9,164 nt of DNA from assembly GCA_947461015.1 (NCBI GenBank), contig CANHIR010000072.1:1-9164 (forward strand). The letters run 5' to 3'. Of this stretch, positions 1 to 7,478 are shown one piece after another. Source of the DNA: Bacteroidota bacterium (GTDB lineage Bacteria; Bacteroidota; Bacteroidia; Chitinophagales; Chitinophagaceae). Below the pieces are notes generated by a model. The model did no database searches, had not been told where the DNA came from, and saw only the letters and a list, made by a program, of their open reading frames with translations. The translations under genes were made by a program, and so were the position numbers. Numbering within the stretch: the first letter of the stretch is position 1; every line of letters begins with the position of its first letter.

Positions 1-1393
1 GAACTTTAATGCCACTGTTAATTAAAATATTAATAAAGGAGGTTGCAGTGGTTGATTGGTTCGCCGTAATTACATAAGCACGTGGATCACGCAAGTCTTT
101 ATTTTTATATACTTTACTAAAAGGGTCCGATTGCGAACTGTCTCCATTTACTTCTTTCTTATCTGGTTTTAAAACATCGTTTAATAATTCAACTTTTTTT
201 GGCGACTTGGTCCAATTGTCTTTACTACCCGCATCAATACTGTTTTTCCCCATCCTATAAATATTATACAATAGTTCATCCTTGTATCTTGATGCATAAT
301 TTAACACTGCGTAGTTTAAGGAAACAGAATAATCAATAGAGTTTTTAAAATACCATTGTTGTGGTTCAATCGGATAGGGTGTTGCACTGTTTGGAATTAA
401 TCTATTGGGCACCAACGGAATTTTGCTGGGCGTTGGGCTTCCAATAATTTCCGTTAACAATCCTATGATGTTATGATAATATGCAGCTGTTCTTAATCCG
501 CCATTCCACCAAGTTGAATAAACCGATCCGCTTTTCATCGTATAACCTGGTTTACCTTCGGCATTTAATCTACTACTCATTGCAGCACCCATTGCATCAA
601 TACCGGTTACGAGTAATGGATCGTAAACATAATTAAATGGATCACGATATGGAGGCCCCGCCACTACTGTACCTGGAGGACCTGTTTGGTGGTGATTGTA
701 TAAAATTTGAGGCATCCACTCAATATATAACTGACGACTCATGTTTTTGGACTCACTCATGTTTAACATGAAAAAATCACGGTTATTATCATGACCAATG
801 TATTTTTCATAAAGACGTGGCAAATTTTCTGTACTTCTTTTTAAACTGTCTTCATTGCGCATGTACCAATTTGAAACCAATTCCTGTCCATCCGGATTCG
901 CATGTACAAATAAAATAATAGTAGATTTTAAAATGCGTTTTGTTTCTTCATCATCTCTTGTTAACACTGTGTAGATTGTTTGAATTAACTGATGTGCGCC
1001 AACTACTTCAGTTGCATGCAACCCACCATCAATCCACACTACACTCTTCCCATCCTTAGCCAACTGCTTTGCATCCGCATCGGATAAGTTTTCTGCACGT
1101 GCTAGTTTTTGTGAAATAGATTTATATTTTTCTAATTGCTTGATGTTGCTCGGATCAGAAACAATAAGCATATATTGATTTCTGCCTTCCTCTGTTTTAC
1201 CAATCACCTGCAATTTTACTTTATTAGAAGCGGCCGCTAATTTTTTAAAGTAAGCTTCTGTTTGAGTAAAAGTGGCTAAATGATAGTTGTCGCCAATATT
1301 AAAACCAAAATGGCTTTTGGGACTTGGTATAGTTTGTGCTTGAGTTATAACAAATGACAATAACACCGCACAAAAAGAAATCATCTTACGCAT
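1..1393 (-). CDS. Secreted M14 family zinc carboxypeptidase-like metallopeptidase (C-terminal part cut off by window edge)
   Basis: This reading frame opens with ATG at 1393 and runs off the left edge, giving 464 visible residues. Residues 1-20 form a signal peptide (short basic start, hydrophobic core, ITQAQ at the cleavage region), so export to the periplasm or beyond is expected. The M14 carboxypeptidase fold is recognisable in order: the zinc-binding pair H126 and E129 in GLHATE, an NPDG motif at 166-169, N204-R205 matching the substrate-carboxylate Asn-Arg pair, a third zinc ligand at H234 or H235 in LYNHHQTGPP, and a candidate catalytic E315 in GLLTEIIG. All expected active-site residues appear present. 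Related Bacteroidota enzymes are generally much longer (roughly 800-900 residues), so about half is probably outside the window. It lies 88 bases after the glycosidase gene with no terminator between, so co-transcription is likely. Family is firm; the peptide substrate is unknown. A second in-frame ATG at 1384 is an alternative start. Confidence 0.9.
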   Translation of the reverse strand, partial: MRKMISFCAVLLSFVITQAQTIPSPKSHFGFNIGDNYHLATFTQTEAYFKKLAAASNKVKLQVIGKTEEGRNQYMLIVSDPSNIKQLEKYKSISQKLARAENLSDADAKQLAKDGKSVVWIDGGLHATEVVGAHQLIQTIYTVLTRDDEETKRILKSTIILFVHANPDGQELVSNWYMRNEDSLKRSTENLPRLYEKYIGHDNNRDFFMLNMSESKNMSRQLYIEWMPQILYNHHQTGPPGTVVAGPPYRDPFNYVYDPLLVTGIDAMGAAMSSRLNAEGKPGYTMKSGSVYSTWWNGGLRTAAYYHNIIGLLTEIIGSPTPSKIPLVPNRLIPNSATPYPIEPQQWYFKNSIDYSVSLNYAVLNYASRYKDELLYNIYRMGKNSIDAGSKDNWTKSPKKVELLNDVLKPDKKEVNGDSSQSDPFSKVYKNKDLRDPRAYVITANQSTTATSFINILINSGIKV

Positions 1394-1481
1394 ATAAAAT
1401 ATTTTGCTGTAAGATAATTAAAGGCAGGGAGAAAACTTGACTCTACCGCCGTTTTTACATGAATGCCAAACAGGAATTTGT

Positions 1482-2435
1482 TTATTGCTTTAATGCAATA
1501 TAAAATACGGCAGGTACGGGTCTTTGGCCAGTAGGGTCGGACGGCTTAATGGTTTCTTTTCCATTAATCAACATGCAGGAGCTTCCACCACCATCTAAAT
1601 TTATGGCACCCTCACAACCAAGTTGCTTGAATAACATTGCAGTTTCAGTTAAAGTAGCGCCAACGGCAATCCCCTTCATTCTTCCTTGTATAACCATCAC
1701 CATTAAATCACCTTCTTTCGTATAACCCATTGCGGTACGGGGGTGTCTATCTAATATGGCCTTGCCTGCAAATTTATGTTCTTGATTATTGGTAATATTT
1801 ATTTCACCATTCCTCATTAATACGGGGCCACCACCTACTGCCCATTTTACTTTCCAGGGTTTTAAGTTTGAAAAACGAGCATCCTTTAAATGCATCTTTT
1901 CAAGGGAGTCTCTATAAGGTATAAGCGGAGCAGATTGTGCATAGGGAAGTTTTAAGGCAGAGTCCGTAAATGTGTAAGCAATTTCAAACTTGTCATTGGC
2001 CGTCTTACCCATAGCAGCATTTAATACATGTAAATAAGTAAGTGTATCCTTGCCTTTACCCGGTATACCCGATAAATTATGTCCAACCAATTTTCCGTTT
2101 TGTACAATCAAGTTTACATTGGTATTTCTTTTAAATTCAAAGAAAGAAGCGTTTACCACCAATAGCGGATGATTTAATTTTTCATAAAATTCAGTAGGCG
2201 TTAATCTTCGATACAAAGTTGTATCGGCATTCATGAATATTTGTTTTTCTTCCTTATCAATCTTTACATAGAATGCCCTAAACGCACTATCTGCTAATGT
2301 TCCCACCGATTCGAAGACTTTAAAGCCAGGCGTATATATACCATACTCAGCAGAAACTTCTTTCCAGCTAATTTGTGTTTTGCCAATATTTATAAAAAAT
2401 AAAAAGCTAAGAAAGACGAGTATTGATTTTTTCAT
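1482..2435 (-). CDS. Secreted phosphodiester glycosidase family protein (NAGPA/DUF2233 domain)
   Basis: The 317-residue product begins with a signal peptide (KKS, then a hydrophobic run to about residue 20, IGKTQ) and is probably periplasmic or secreted. The rest is the domain shared with human N-acetylglucosamine-1-phosphodiester alpha-N-acetylglucosaminidase (NAGPA, Pfam PF09992). Visible landmarks are VNASFF at 94-99, GGGP at 201-204, HPRTAMG at 231-237, the signature NLDGGGSS at 279-286 and RPVPAVFYI at 305-313. In the family, the conserved Asn, His-Pro-Arg-Thr and Asp-Gly-Gly-Gly-Ser segments build the active site, and all are intact. C274 and C287 flank the signature and might pair. The human enzyme removes GlcNAc from a phosphodiester linked to a sugar; bacterial substrates are mostly unknown, so cleavage of a phospho-linked glycan or envelope polymer is inference. 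ATG at 2435 directly precedes the signal peptide. The gene lies downstream of the susCD terminator, so it is probably transcribed separately or by readthrough. No good promoter was found in the short spacer. Confidence 0.88.
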   Translation of the reverse strand: MKKSILVFLSFLFFINIGKTQISWKEVSAEYGIYTPGFKVFESVGTLADSAFRAFYVKIDKEEKQIFMNADTTLYRRLTPTEFYEKLNHPLLVVNASFFEFKRNTNVNLIVQNGKLVGHNLSGIPGKGKDTLTYLHVLNAAMGKTANDKFEIAYTFTDSALKLPYAQSAPLIPYRDSLEKMHLKDARFSNLKPWKVKWAVGGGPVLMRNGEINITNNQEHKFAGKAILDRHPRTAMGYTKEGDLMVMVIQGRMKGIAVGATLTETAMLFKQLGCEGAINLDGGGSSCMLINGKETIKPSDPTGQRPVPAVFYIALKQ

Positions 2436-2473
2436 ATGAGTTATATCTTACTTGAAGTTAATGAAGTATGGGC

Positions 2474-2503
2474 AAAAAAATAACCCCTCGAAAGGGGTTA
2501 TTT
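2474..2503 (-). terminator. Rho-independent terminator after susD
   Basis: On the minus strand an 11-bp stem AAATAACCCCT / AGGGGTTATTT (2503-2493 with 2488-2478) encloses the tetraloop TTCG and runs into a tract of seven T (2480-2474). It starts about 20 bases past the susD stop codon. The plus strand has no T-tract after the stem, so the terminator acts for the minus-strand susC-susD transcript. It separates that transcript from the glycosidase and peptidase genes, although partial readthrough is possible. Confidence 0.9.
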
Positions 2504-2523
2504 AAAATATACTTTTTGTGATT

Positions 2524-4170
2524 TTATCTTTGAGAGAACCACATTTCTTTCGTGTGATAATCTATTTCAGTTGCACCAATACGCTTTAACTCATTAATGT
2601 TCCAAACATATTCAGAGTTAAATCTTGGACGTACTCTGTATACCAATTTACCATTGTTGTCTTGGAATAAATCAGTTCCTGTTGGAACTGCAAAGTCACG
2701 ATAAACTTGTTTGCCCGTTGCAGGATCATTATCTAAATAGTGATATCTACGCATGTCCACCCAAGTTTCAAAGGTACCATAACCCCACATTGCAATATAT
2801 TTTTGCAACATGATATGTGTTAATGTTAAGTCTGCTGCGTTCGTTGGAACTACTTTTGGATCTGCTAAGAAAGCATCTCTTTTTGCATTCGTTAATAAGT
2901 CGGCAGCTGGTACATTGGTACTATAATAAGTCATTAACATATCAAAGTGCTTAGAAATACCATCTTTATATGCAGCTAAAGCAGCTGATTTATCTCCTTT
3001 TCTAAATGCAGCCTCTGCTCTTAAGAATGACATTTCAGTTGCAGTCATTACTGGGAAAGGAGAAGCATTTCTAAAAATGAAACGACAGTTTACATCTGTA
3101 GCAGGAGCTGTATTATTAGAGGTTACCTGAGAAACACCCCAGAAACTTTCTGGTCTGTCATTCGCAGCCAACACTGCTTGTCCTTTTACAGGATCAACTC
3201 CTTTAAATGTTCCATTTACATTCTTTCTTAATAAATAGATTGCTCTTGGATCCGCAACACCTGCAAACGCAGAGTTGGTTCCATTCATTAAGTTTGCGAT
3301 AAATGATGATTGTCTTAATGCAGTTGGTGTTACCACACTCGCACTACTTAAGTTACCTCTGAAAGGACCAAAGAAGTTATTGGTTGCACTTACTGCAGTT
3401 GCAGCAAATTTAACCATTGCATCGTCACCCGTTTCTTTCATCGCTAAATTTGAATAATAGATAACCGAGTCTGGTTTGTAATCCGCTTTGTTGGTTAAGT
3501 GTGCGTAGTTACGCGCCAATACACCATATACAAATTTCTTCCATTTTGTAACATCGCCAGCATACATAAATGCGTCGCCTTTTGCTAAAGAAGCTTGACT
3601 TGCATTATCACCTGTTTTATTTAATAAATCCAATGCTTCAAAACAAAGTTTTTTAGAGTATGCATAAACCTCATCTTGGTTGTCATACTTAAAAGTAATT
3701 TGATCCGTATTGAAAGCTTCTTTTAAAATAACTTCTCCATGATAGTCGGTTAAGGTTAACCAGCTCCATGCAAAAATTGCTTTACCCACTCCCGCATAAT
3801 CCCATTGTTTGTTTTCAATTGCCCACTCAATCATTTTCACATTGTTTTGGCCAATGTCATAATAATGAGAGCGCCAAAATGAAGCAGCGTTATCACTACC
3901 AACAGTATATCCCATACGGTCAAAGTTGCTTAGTGTAGCACTGTAGACAAAGTTTTGTGTATACGCTCCAATAAAACGAATATCGTTTAAAGGACCGTGT
4001 CCACCATAGTTACCACCCATTGATGAAACAATTTGTGGCAATAAGGTTTCTGGCGCCACCTTAACGTCATAGTTAGGGTTCTTATACGCCTCATCTATTT
4101 TTTTAGAACAAGCTGCACCCATTACTACAAGTGCGCCTAGAACTAAGAGATGTTTAAAATTATATTTCAT
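2524..4170 (-). CDS. SusD/RagB-type nutrient-binding outer-membrane lipoprotein (SusD-like_2 type)
   Basis: This 548-residue protein is the surface-exposed substrate-binding lid of a SusCD importer. Residues 1-20 are a lipoprotein signal with the lipobox MGAAC, so C21 is the predicted lipidated residue. It is followed by SKKIDE, whose acidic residues a few places after the cysteine resemble a weak Bacteroidota surface-export signal. Family hallmarks are the N-terminal segment with RFIGAYTQNF (65-74), the TPR-like helical region after about residue 90, FPVMTATEMSFLRAEAAFRKGD (372-393 region; Glu and Ala-Glu-Ala positions typical) and QKYIAMWGYGTFETWVDMRR (456-475), a C-terminal motif of this SusD subgroup. 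Length fits the family (about 480-600). The gene starts 20 bases after the susC stop, in an AT-rich spacer without a Shine-Dalgarno sequence, so the two are surely one operon. Ligand class, peptide or glycan, cannot be decided from sequence. Confidence 0.95.
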   Translation of the reverse strand: MKYNFKHLLVLGALVVMGAACSKKIDEAYKNPNYDVKVAPETLLPQIVSSMGGNYGGHGPLNDIRFIGAYTQNFVYSATLSNFDRMGYTVGSDNAASFWRSHYYDIGQNNVKMIEWAIENKQWDYAGVGKAIFAWSWLTLTDYHGEVILKEAFNTDQITFKYDNQDEVYAYSKKLCFEALDLLNKTGDNASQASLAKGDAFMYAGDVTKWKKFVYGVLARNYAHLTNKADYKPDSVIYYSNLAMKETGDDAMVKFAATAVSATNNFFGPFRGNLSSASVVTPTALRQSSFIANLMNGTNSAFAGVADPRAIYLLRKNVNGTFKGVDPVKGQAVLAANDRPESFWGVSQVTSNNTAPATDVNCRFIFRNASPFPVMTATEMSFLRAEAAFRKGDKSAALAAYKDGISKHFDMLMTYYSTNVPAADLLTNAKRDAFLADPKVVPTNAADLTLTHIMLQKYIAMWGYGTFETWVDMRRYHYLDNDPATGKQVYRDFAVPTGTDLFQDNNGKLVYRVRPRFNSEYVWNINELKRIGATEIDYHTKEMWFSQR

Positions 4171-4190
4171 ATCTTATTGTTATTTATTTA

Positions 4191-7100
4191 TTAAAAAGAA
4201 GTTCTAAATCCAACGTTGAAACTAACTGGTGCACCCATGTTACCGTAGTCAAATCCAAATCCACTTACACCACGGCTAGCCGCAGAGTTAGCGCCTACTG
4301 CAGGATCTGCACCACTATAGTTGGTAATTAGAATTAAATCATTAACTGTTAAGAAAGCTGAAAGCGATTTAACTTGTTTTGCAAAACTTCCCTTAAGGTA
4401 TTTTTTAAGATTATAGCTTAAAGAAATGTCTCTTAATCTAAACCAGTTAATGTCCTTTTCAATAAACGCCTCTTCTGGCATTGTTGAGTAATACGTGTAG
4501 TTGTTATTTGGAATGAACTTAACATTGTTCTTAGTTGGTGTTGCGGTATTTTCTTTACCATCTTTTAATACACCGTCAACTAATACTTCAGCAAAACGCA
4601 TTGCAGTTCTGTTACTTCTACCAATAGTAGTTAGGTATCTGTCGGTCGCATTAAAGATATCGCCACCCACTTTAATATCCCATAAGAATGATAATCTCAA
4701 ATCTTTATAAGTAATATTATTTAACCAACCAATGGTAAAGTCTGGATTACGATCGCCACGTACTTTAAACACGTTTTCCAATAAAGGAATACCTGTTGTT
4801 GGGTTTACTAAAATTTGTCCTGCATTGTTACGCGCATAACCATATGAAGTGATGGTTGTAGTTGGTCCACCATTTACTAAACCACCTCTAGCATTTGCGT
4901 ATACCCAAGTATCAGAAATATAAAATTCTGGAACGTTAGAAGGCAATGAAGTTACCTTATTGCGCATTCTGTTAAAGTTCATTCTTGTATTCCAAGTGAA
5001 ATCTTTTTTAGCAACGATTTGATAGTCTAATACAATTTCCAAACCTGTGTTTTCGTTTGAACCCACGTTTAAGGTATTTAATACATAACCCGTTGCATAA
5101 CTTGCTCTGAAGTTTTCAGCAATCAAATCTTTGTTTTCAGTTTTATAATATGTAACCTCTGTGCTTAAACGATTGTTAAACAATTTAACCTCTGTACCAA
5201 TTTCGAAAGTTTTTTGTCTTTCTGGCGTTAAGTAAGGGTTTGCGTTAGTGAAATCATAATAGTATCCACCACCACTACCGGTATTAAAGTTTAAGATAGA
5301 TTGATTCGCATAAGGAGAACTTGAACGTGCTGTGCTCGCCAAAGATCCTCTCATTTTCCAGTAGTTTACTTTTTGTTTTAAAGAAGGGAAGATGTCCGTC
5401 ATAATCACACTCATACTTCCTGCAGGGTAATTATAAGAACGACTTGCTGTTGGGAAGATAGAAGACTCTTCAAAACGGTGAGAATAAGTAAAGAATACTT
5501 TATTGTCATAGTTTACAGCAGCTTCACCAAAATAAGCGGCTTGTCTGTTAATATTATAGTTTGGTAAACCAAAACGAGTCATATTACTATTTCTAATTCT
5601 AGTAGCAACTAAAGTATTCGCACTATCTGTTCTACTTGCATCGGTTAAGTTGTTACCGAAAATAGAAGTGGTTTGTGTTTCATAATCCTGCCACATATTA
5701 CCCACCATTAAGCGGGTGTTGATTTTACCAAAGCTTTTCTTAGCAGTAGCAGTAACGGTGTGGTTATAACCATAATAATTACGATAGTAATTTTCCAAGG
5801 CTCCTTTTTGAGCTCTTGTTAAGAAATAAGAAGAAGAATCCCACTTCGTATAACCTTGTTGGCTATAGGTATCATAACCTACACGACCATTAATAGTTAA
5901 CCATTTTGTAGGATTGTAGGTAACCGCCAAAGTAGCAATAGATCTTGTTACTTCGTCACGGCTCCTGTTTCTATAAACGTTGAACAATGGATTGTCCAAT
6001 TCTCCATTTGGATTGCTTGTAAACAATGGTTTTTTCAAACCATCTGTTGTTTTCCAATCGGTGATATCATTGTCAACCGGCCATGCTAATAAGTTTAACA
6101 AATATCCACTCACACCTCTTAATGGCTTGTCGTTGGTACTTGTAACTACACTATAGCTAGGAGAAATTTCTAATTTATTATTAAAGAATTTATGATTAGA
6201 AACTACACGGAAGTTTTGCTTTGTATAATGGTTTGTTGGAACCGGTGATTTTTCATCTACAAATGCAGCTGAAAAACGTATAGAGTGATTCTTTACACCA
6301 TAGTCCATTGAAATGTTTTGGTTTTTAGACATACTTGATTGGAAGAAGTTGTGCAAGTTGTCATAGGTTTTCGTTCCATTAGGAAACTCTTGACCAAAAT
6401 ATTGGAAGATATCACTAGGTACACCGTTTAAACCCGCATCATACTTTGTAAAGATTTTTGGATATCTAACATAGGTTGAACTTCTAAAGCTATTGTCATA
6501 AGCAATATTCAATTTACCAGTTGTACTAGTTCCTTTTTTAGTTGTAATTACGATTGCTCCAGAACTTGCTTGGCTACCATATAAGGCAGTCGCTTCAGGT
6601 CCTTTTAATACCGTTACGTTTTCGATATCGTTCGGGTTTAAATCCGAAATACGATTGCTATAGTCATTAGATCTGTTCTCTGTAGAAACACTCGCACTAG
6701 TTGGCTTAACAGCCAAACCTGTGTTACGGTTGTTTTCTTGAACAGAAGAGTTATCAACGATAACACCATCAATAATGAATAAAGGAGAGTTGTCTAATGA
6801 TAATGAGTTAAACCCTCTTAATACAATCTGAGAACTTGCACCTGCAAGACCACTTGTTGGATTAATGGTTAAACCTGCAACACGACCTTGTAAGCTATTT
6901 ACAAAGTTATTACGTTGAGATTCAGCAATATCTGCGCCCTTTAATTTTTGAACAGAGTAACCCAATTCTTTTGGATTACGCTTAATGTCCATGGCAGTAA
7001 CAACTACTTCTTCAAGTAAGTTATCTACCGCGCTTAGGCGAACATTGTAAACGGCTTTGTTACCTACTTTAACATTTTTGGATTCGTATCCAACAAATGA

Positions 7101-7319
7101 AACAGTAAGCGTTTGTCCTGCGGACGCGCTAATTGAGAAATTACCATCCTTGTCGGTTAGGGTGGCTGATTTTGTTCCTTTAATCACAACGGTAACGTTT
7201 GCAAGGGGAGCGTCGTCAGTTCCAGTAACCTTTCCCGATACAGTGGTTTGTTGTGCATTTACCATTGTAGTGCTAAATATTAGCGCCAATAGTAAAGTCC
7301 ATAATCCTTTGATTTGCAT
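4191..7319 (-). CDS. SusC/RagA-type TonB-dependent outer-membrane transporter
   Basis: The 1042-residue product is the beta-barrel channel that imports the ligand held by the adjacent SusD-like lipoprotein, powered by TonB-ExbBD. Order of parts: signal peptide 1-22 (STTMVNAQ), carboxypeptidase-regulatory-like beta-sandwich domain at about 26-96 (VSGKVTG, TDKDGNFSI, VSFVGYES), a TonB-box-like segment EEVVVTA at 103-109, the plug domain at about 115-262 (LQGRVAGL, IVLRGFNS, FIIDGVIVDN, VLKGPEATALYGSQASSG), then the barrel ending in NVGFRTSF. The terminal aromatic residue fits a BAM-recognised last strand. Length is usual for the family and no frameshift is seen. The extra N-terminal domain is the ordinary SusC architecture; no STN (secretin/TonB N-terminal) domain or neighbouring anti-sigma/ECF pair is visible, so control by that route is not indicated here. 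ATG at 7319 directly precedes the signal peptide. The gene is first of the susC-susD pair, about 75-80 bases downstream of a candidate promoter. Confidence 0.97.
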   Translation of the reverse strand: MQIKGLWTLLLALIFSTTMVNAQQTTVSGKVTGTDDAPLANVTVVIKGTKSATLTDKDGNFSISASAGQTLTVSFVGYESKNVKVGNKAVYNVRLSAVDNLLEEVVVTAMDIKRNPKELGYSVQKLKGADIAESQRNNFVNSLQGRVAGLTINPTSGLAGASSQIVLRGFNSLSLDNSPLFIIDGVIVDNSSVQENNRNTGLAVKPTSASVSTENRSNDYSNRISDLNPNDIENVTVLKGPEATALYGSQASSGAIVITTKKGTSTTGKLNIAYDNSFRSSTYVRYPKIFTKYDAGLNGVPSDIFQYFGQEFPNGTKTYDNLHNFFQSSMSKNQNISMDYGVKNHSIRFSAAFVDEKSPVPTNHYTKQNFRVVSNHKFFNNKLEISPSYSVVTSTNDKPLRGVSGYLLNLLAWPVDNDITDWKTTDGLKKPLFTSNPNGELDNPLFNVYRNRSRDEVTRSIATLAVTYNPTKWLTINGRVGYDTYSQQGYTKWDSSSYFLTRAQKGALENYYRNYYGYNHTVTATAKKSFGKINTRLMVGNMWQDYETQTTSIFGNNLTDASRTDSANTLVATRIRNSNMTRFGLPNYNINRQAAYFGEAAVNYDNKVFFTYSHRFEESSIFPTASRSYNYPAGSMSVIMTDIFPSLKQKVNYWKMRGSLASTARSSSPYANQSILNFNTGSGGGYYYDFTNANPYLTPERQKTFEIGTEVKLFNNRLSTEVTYYKTENKDLIAENFRASYATGYVLNTLNVGSNENTGLEIVLDYQIVAKKDFTWNTRMNFNRMRNKVTSLPSNVPEFYISDTWVYANARGGLVNGGPTTTITSYGYARNNAGQILVNPTTGIPLLENVFKVRGDRNPDFTIGWLNNITYKDLRLSFLWDIKVGGDIFNATDRYLTTIGRSNRTAMRFAEVLVDGVLKDGKENTATPTKNNVKFIPNNNYTYYSTMPEEAFIEKDINWFRLRDISLSYNLKKYLKGSFAKQVKSLSAFLTVNDLILITNYSGADPAVGANSAASRGVSGFGFDYGNMGAPVSFNVGFRTSF

Positions 7320-7345
7320 AAATGTGCTCTTTGGGTTAATTAATA

Positions 7346-7362
7346 AGTTGAGCTTGTCAACT
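7346..7362 (-). promoter_or_regulatory. Small hairpin in the predicted susC 5' leader
   Basis: A 6-bp inverted repeat AGTTGA / TCAACT with a 5-base loop (plus strand gcttg) sits 26 bases upstream of the susC start codon. It would be inside the 5' untranslated region if the promoter at 7397-7425 is used. It has no T-tract in either direction, so it is not a terminator. A role in mRNA stability or translation is possible but not shown; such a short stem may be chance. Confidence 0.25.
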
Positions 7363-7396
7363 CGCCAATGAAATTAGCGCTTTTGCATTTTATTAA

Positions 7397-7425
7397 CAAA
7401 TCTTTGAATAGCAAATTTTATCAAC
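7397..7425 (-). promoter_or_regulatory. Candidate susC-susD promoter
   Basis: On the minus strand GTTG (7425-7422), a 17-base spacer and AAGATTTG (7404-7397) match the Bacteroidota -33/-7 pattern TTTG / TAnnTTTG with one mismatch in each element. Transcription would begin near 7390, giving a leader of roughly 70 bases before the susC ATG. This is the best match in the 159-base spacer but weaker than the promoter at 8252-8283. The spacer also holds no clear terminator for the gene upstream, so readthrough from that gene into susC cannot be excluded. Confidence 0.35.
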
Positions 7426-7429
7426 GGTA

Positions 7430-7445
7430 ATAGATATTAATCTAT
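7430..7445. repeat. Operator-like inverted repeat upstream of the susC promoter candidate
   Basis: ATAGAT-ATTA-ATCTAT is a perfect 6-bp inverted repeat with a 4-base centre, lying about 5 bases upstream of the possible -33 element of susC. Its size and position would suit a dimeric regulator, but the sequence is AT-only except for one G and one C per side and may be chance. No regulator gene is next to it in this window. Confidence 0.25.
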
Positions 7446-7478
7446 AAAAACGGGGTGGTCAAGCTGAAGCAGGGTATT

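Noticed and set aside
1394..1481. Terminator or promoter between the glycosidase and the M14 peptidase genes
   Set aside because: No stem followed by a T-tract is seen, and TATCTTAC is the nearest -7-like sequence without a TTTG at proper spacing. I treat the two genes as probably co-transcribed.
2436..2476. Promoter for the phosphodiester glycosidase gene using TTTG at 2476-2473
   Set aside because: The only -7 candidate at a fitting distance, TAAGATAT, lacks the TTTG half and would place the transcript start almost at the start codon.
2625..3457. Two plus-strand open frames of about 60 codons opposite susD
   Set aside because: Both lie inside the SusD-coding region and show no independent start signals or recognisable protein features.
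4501..4710. Plus-strand open frame of 69 codons opposite susC
   Set aside because: It is antisense to the conserved barrel-coding sequence, and its composition follows from the opposite strand.
7057..7371. Plus-strand open frame of 104 codons opposite the susC start
   Set aside because: It is the antisense of the SusC signal peptide and regulatory domain, with no promoter of its own; the susC frame is certain.
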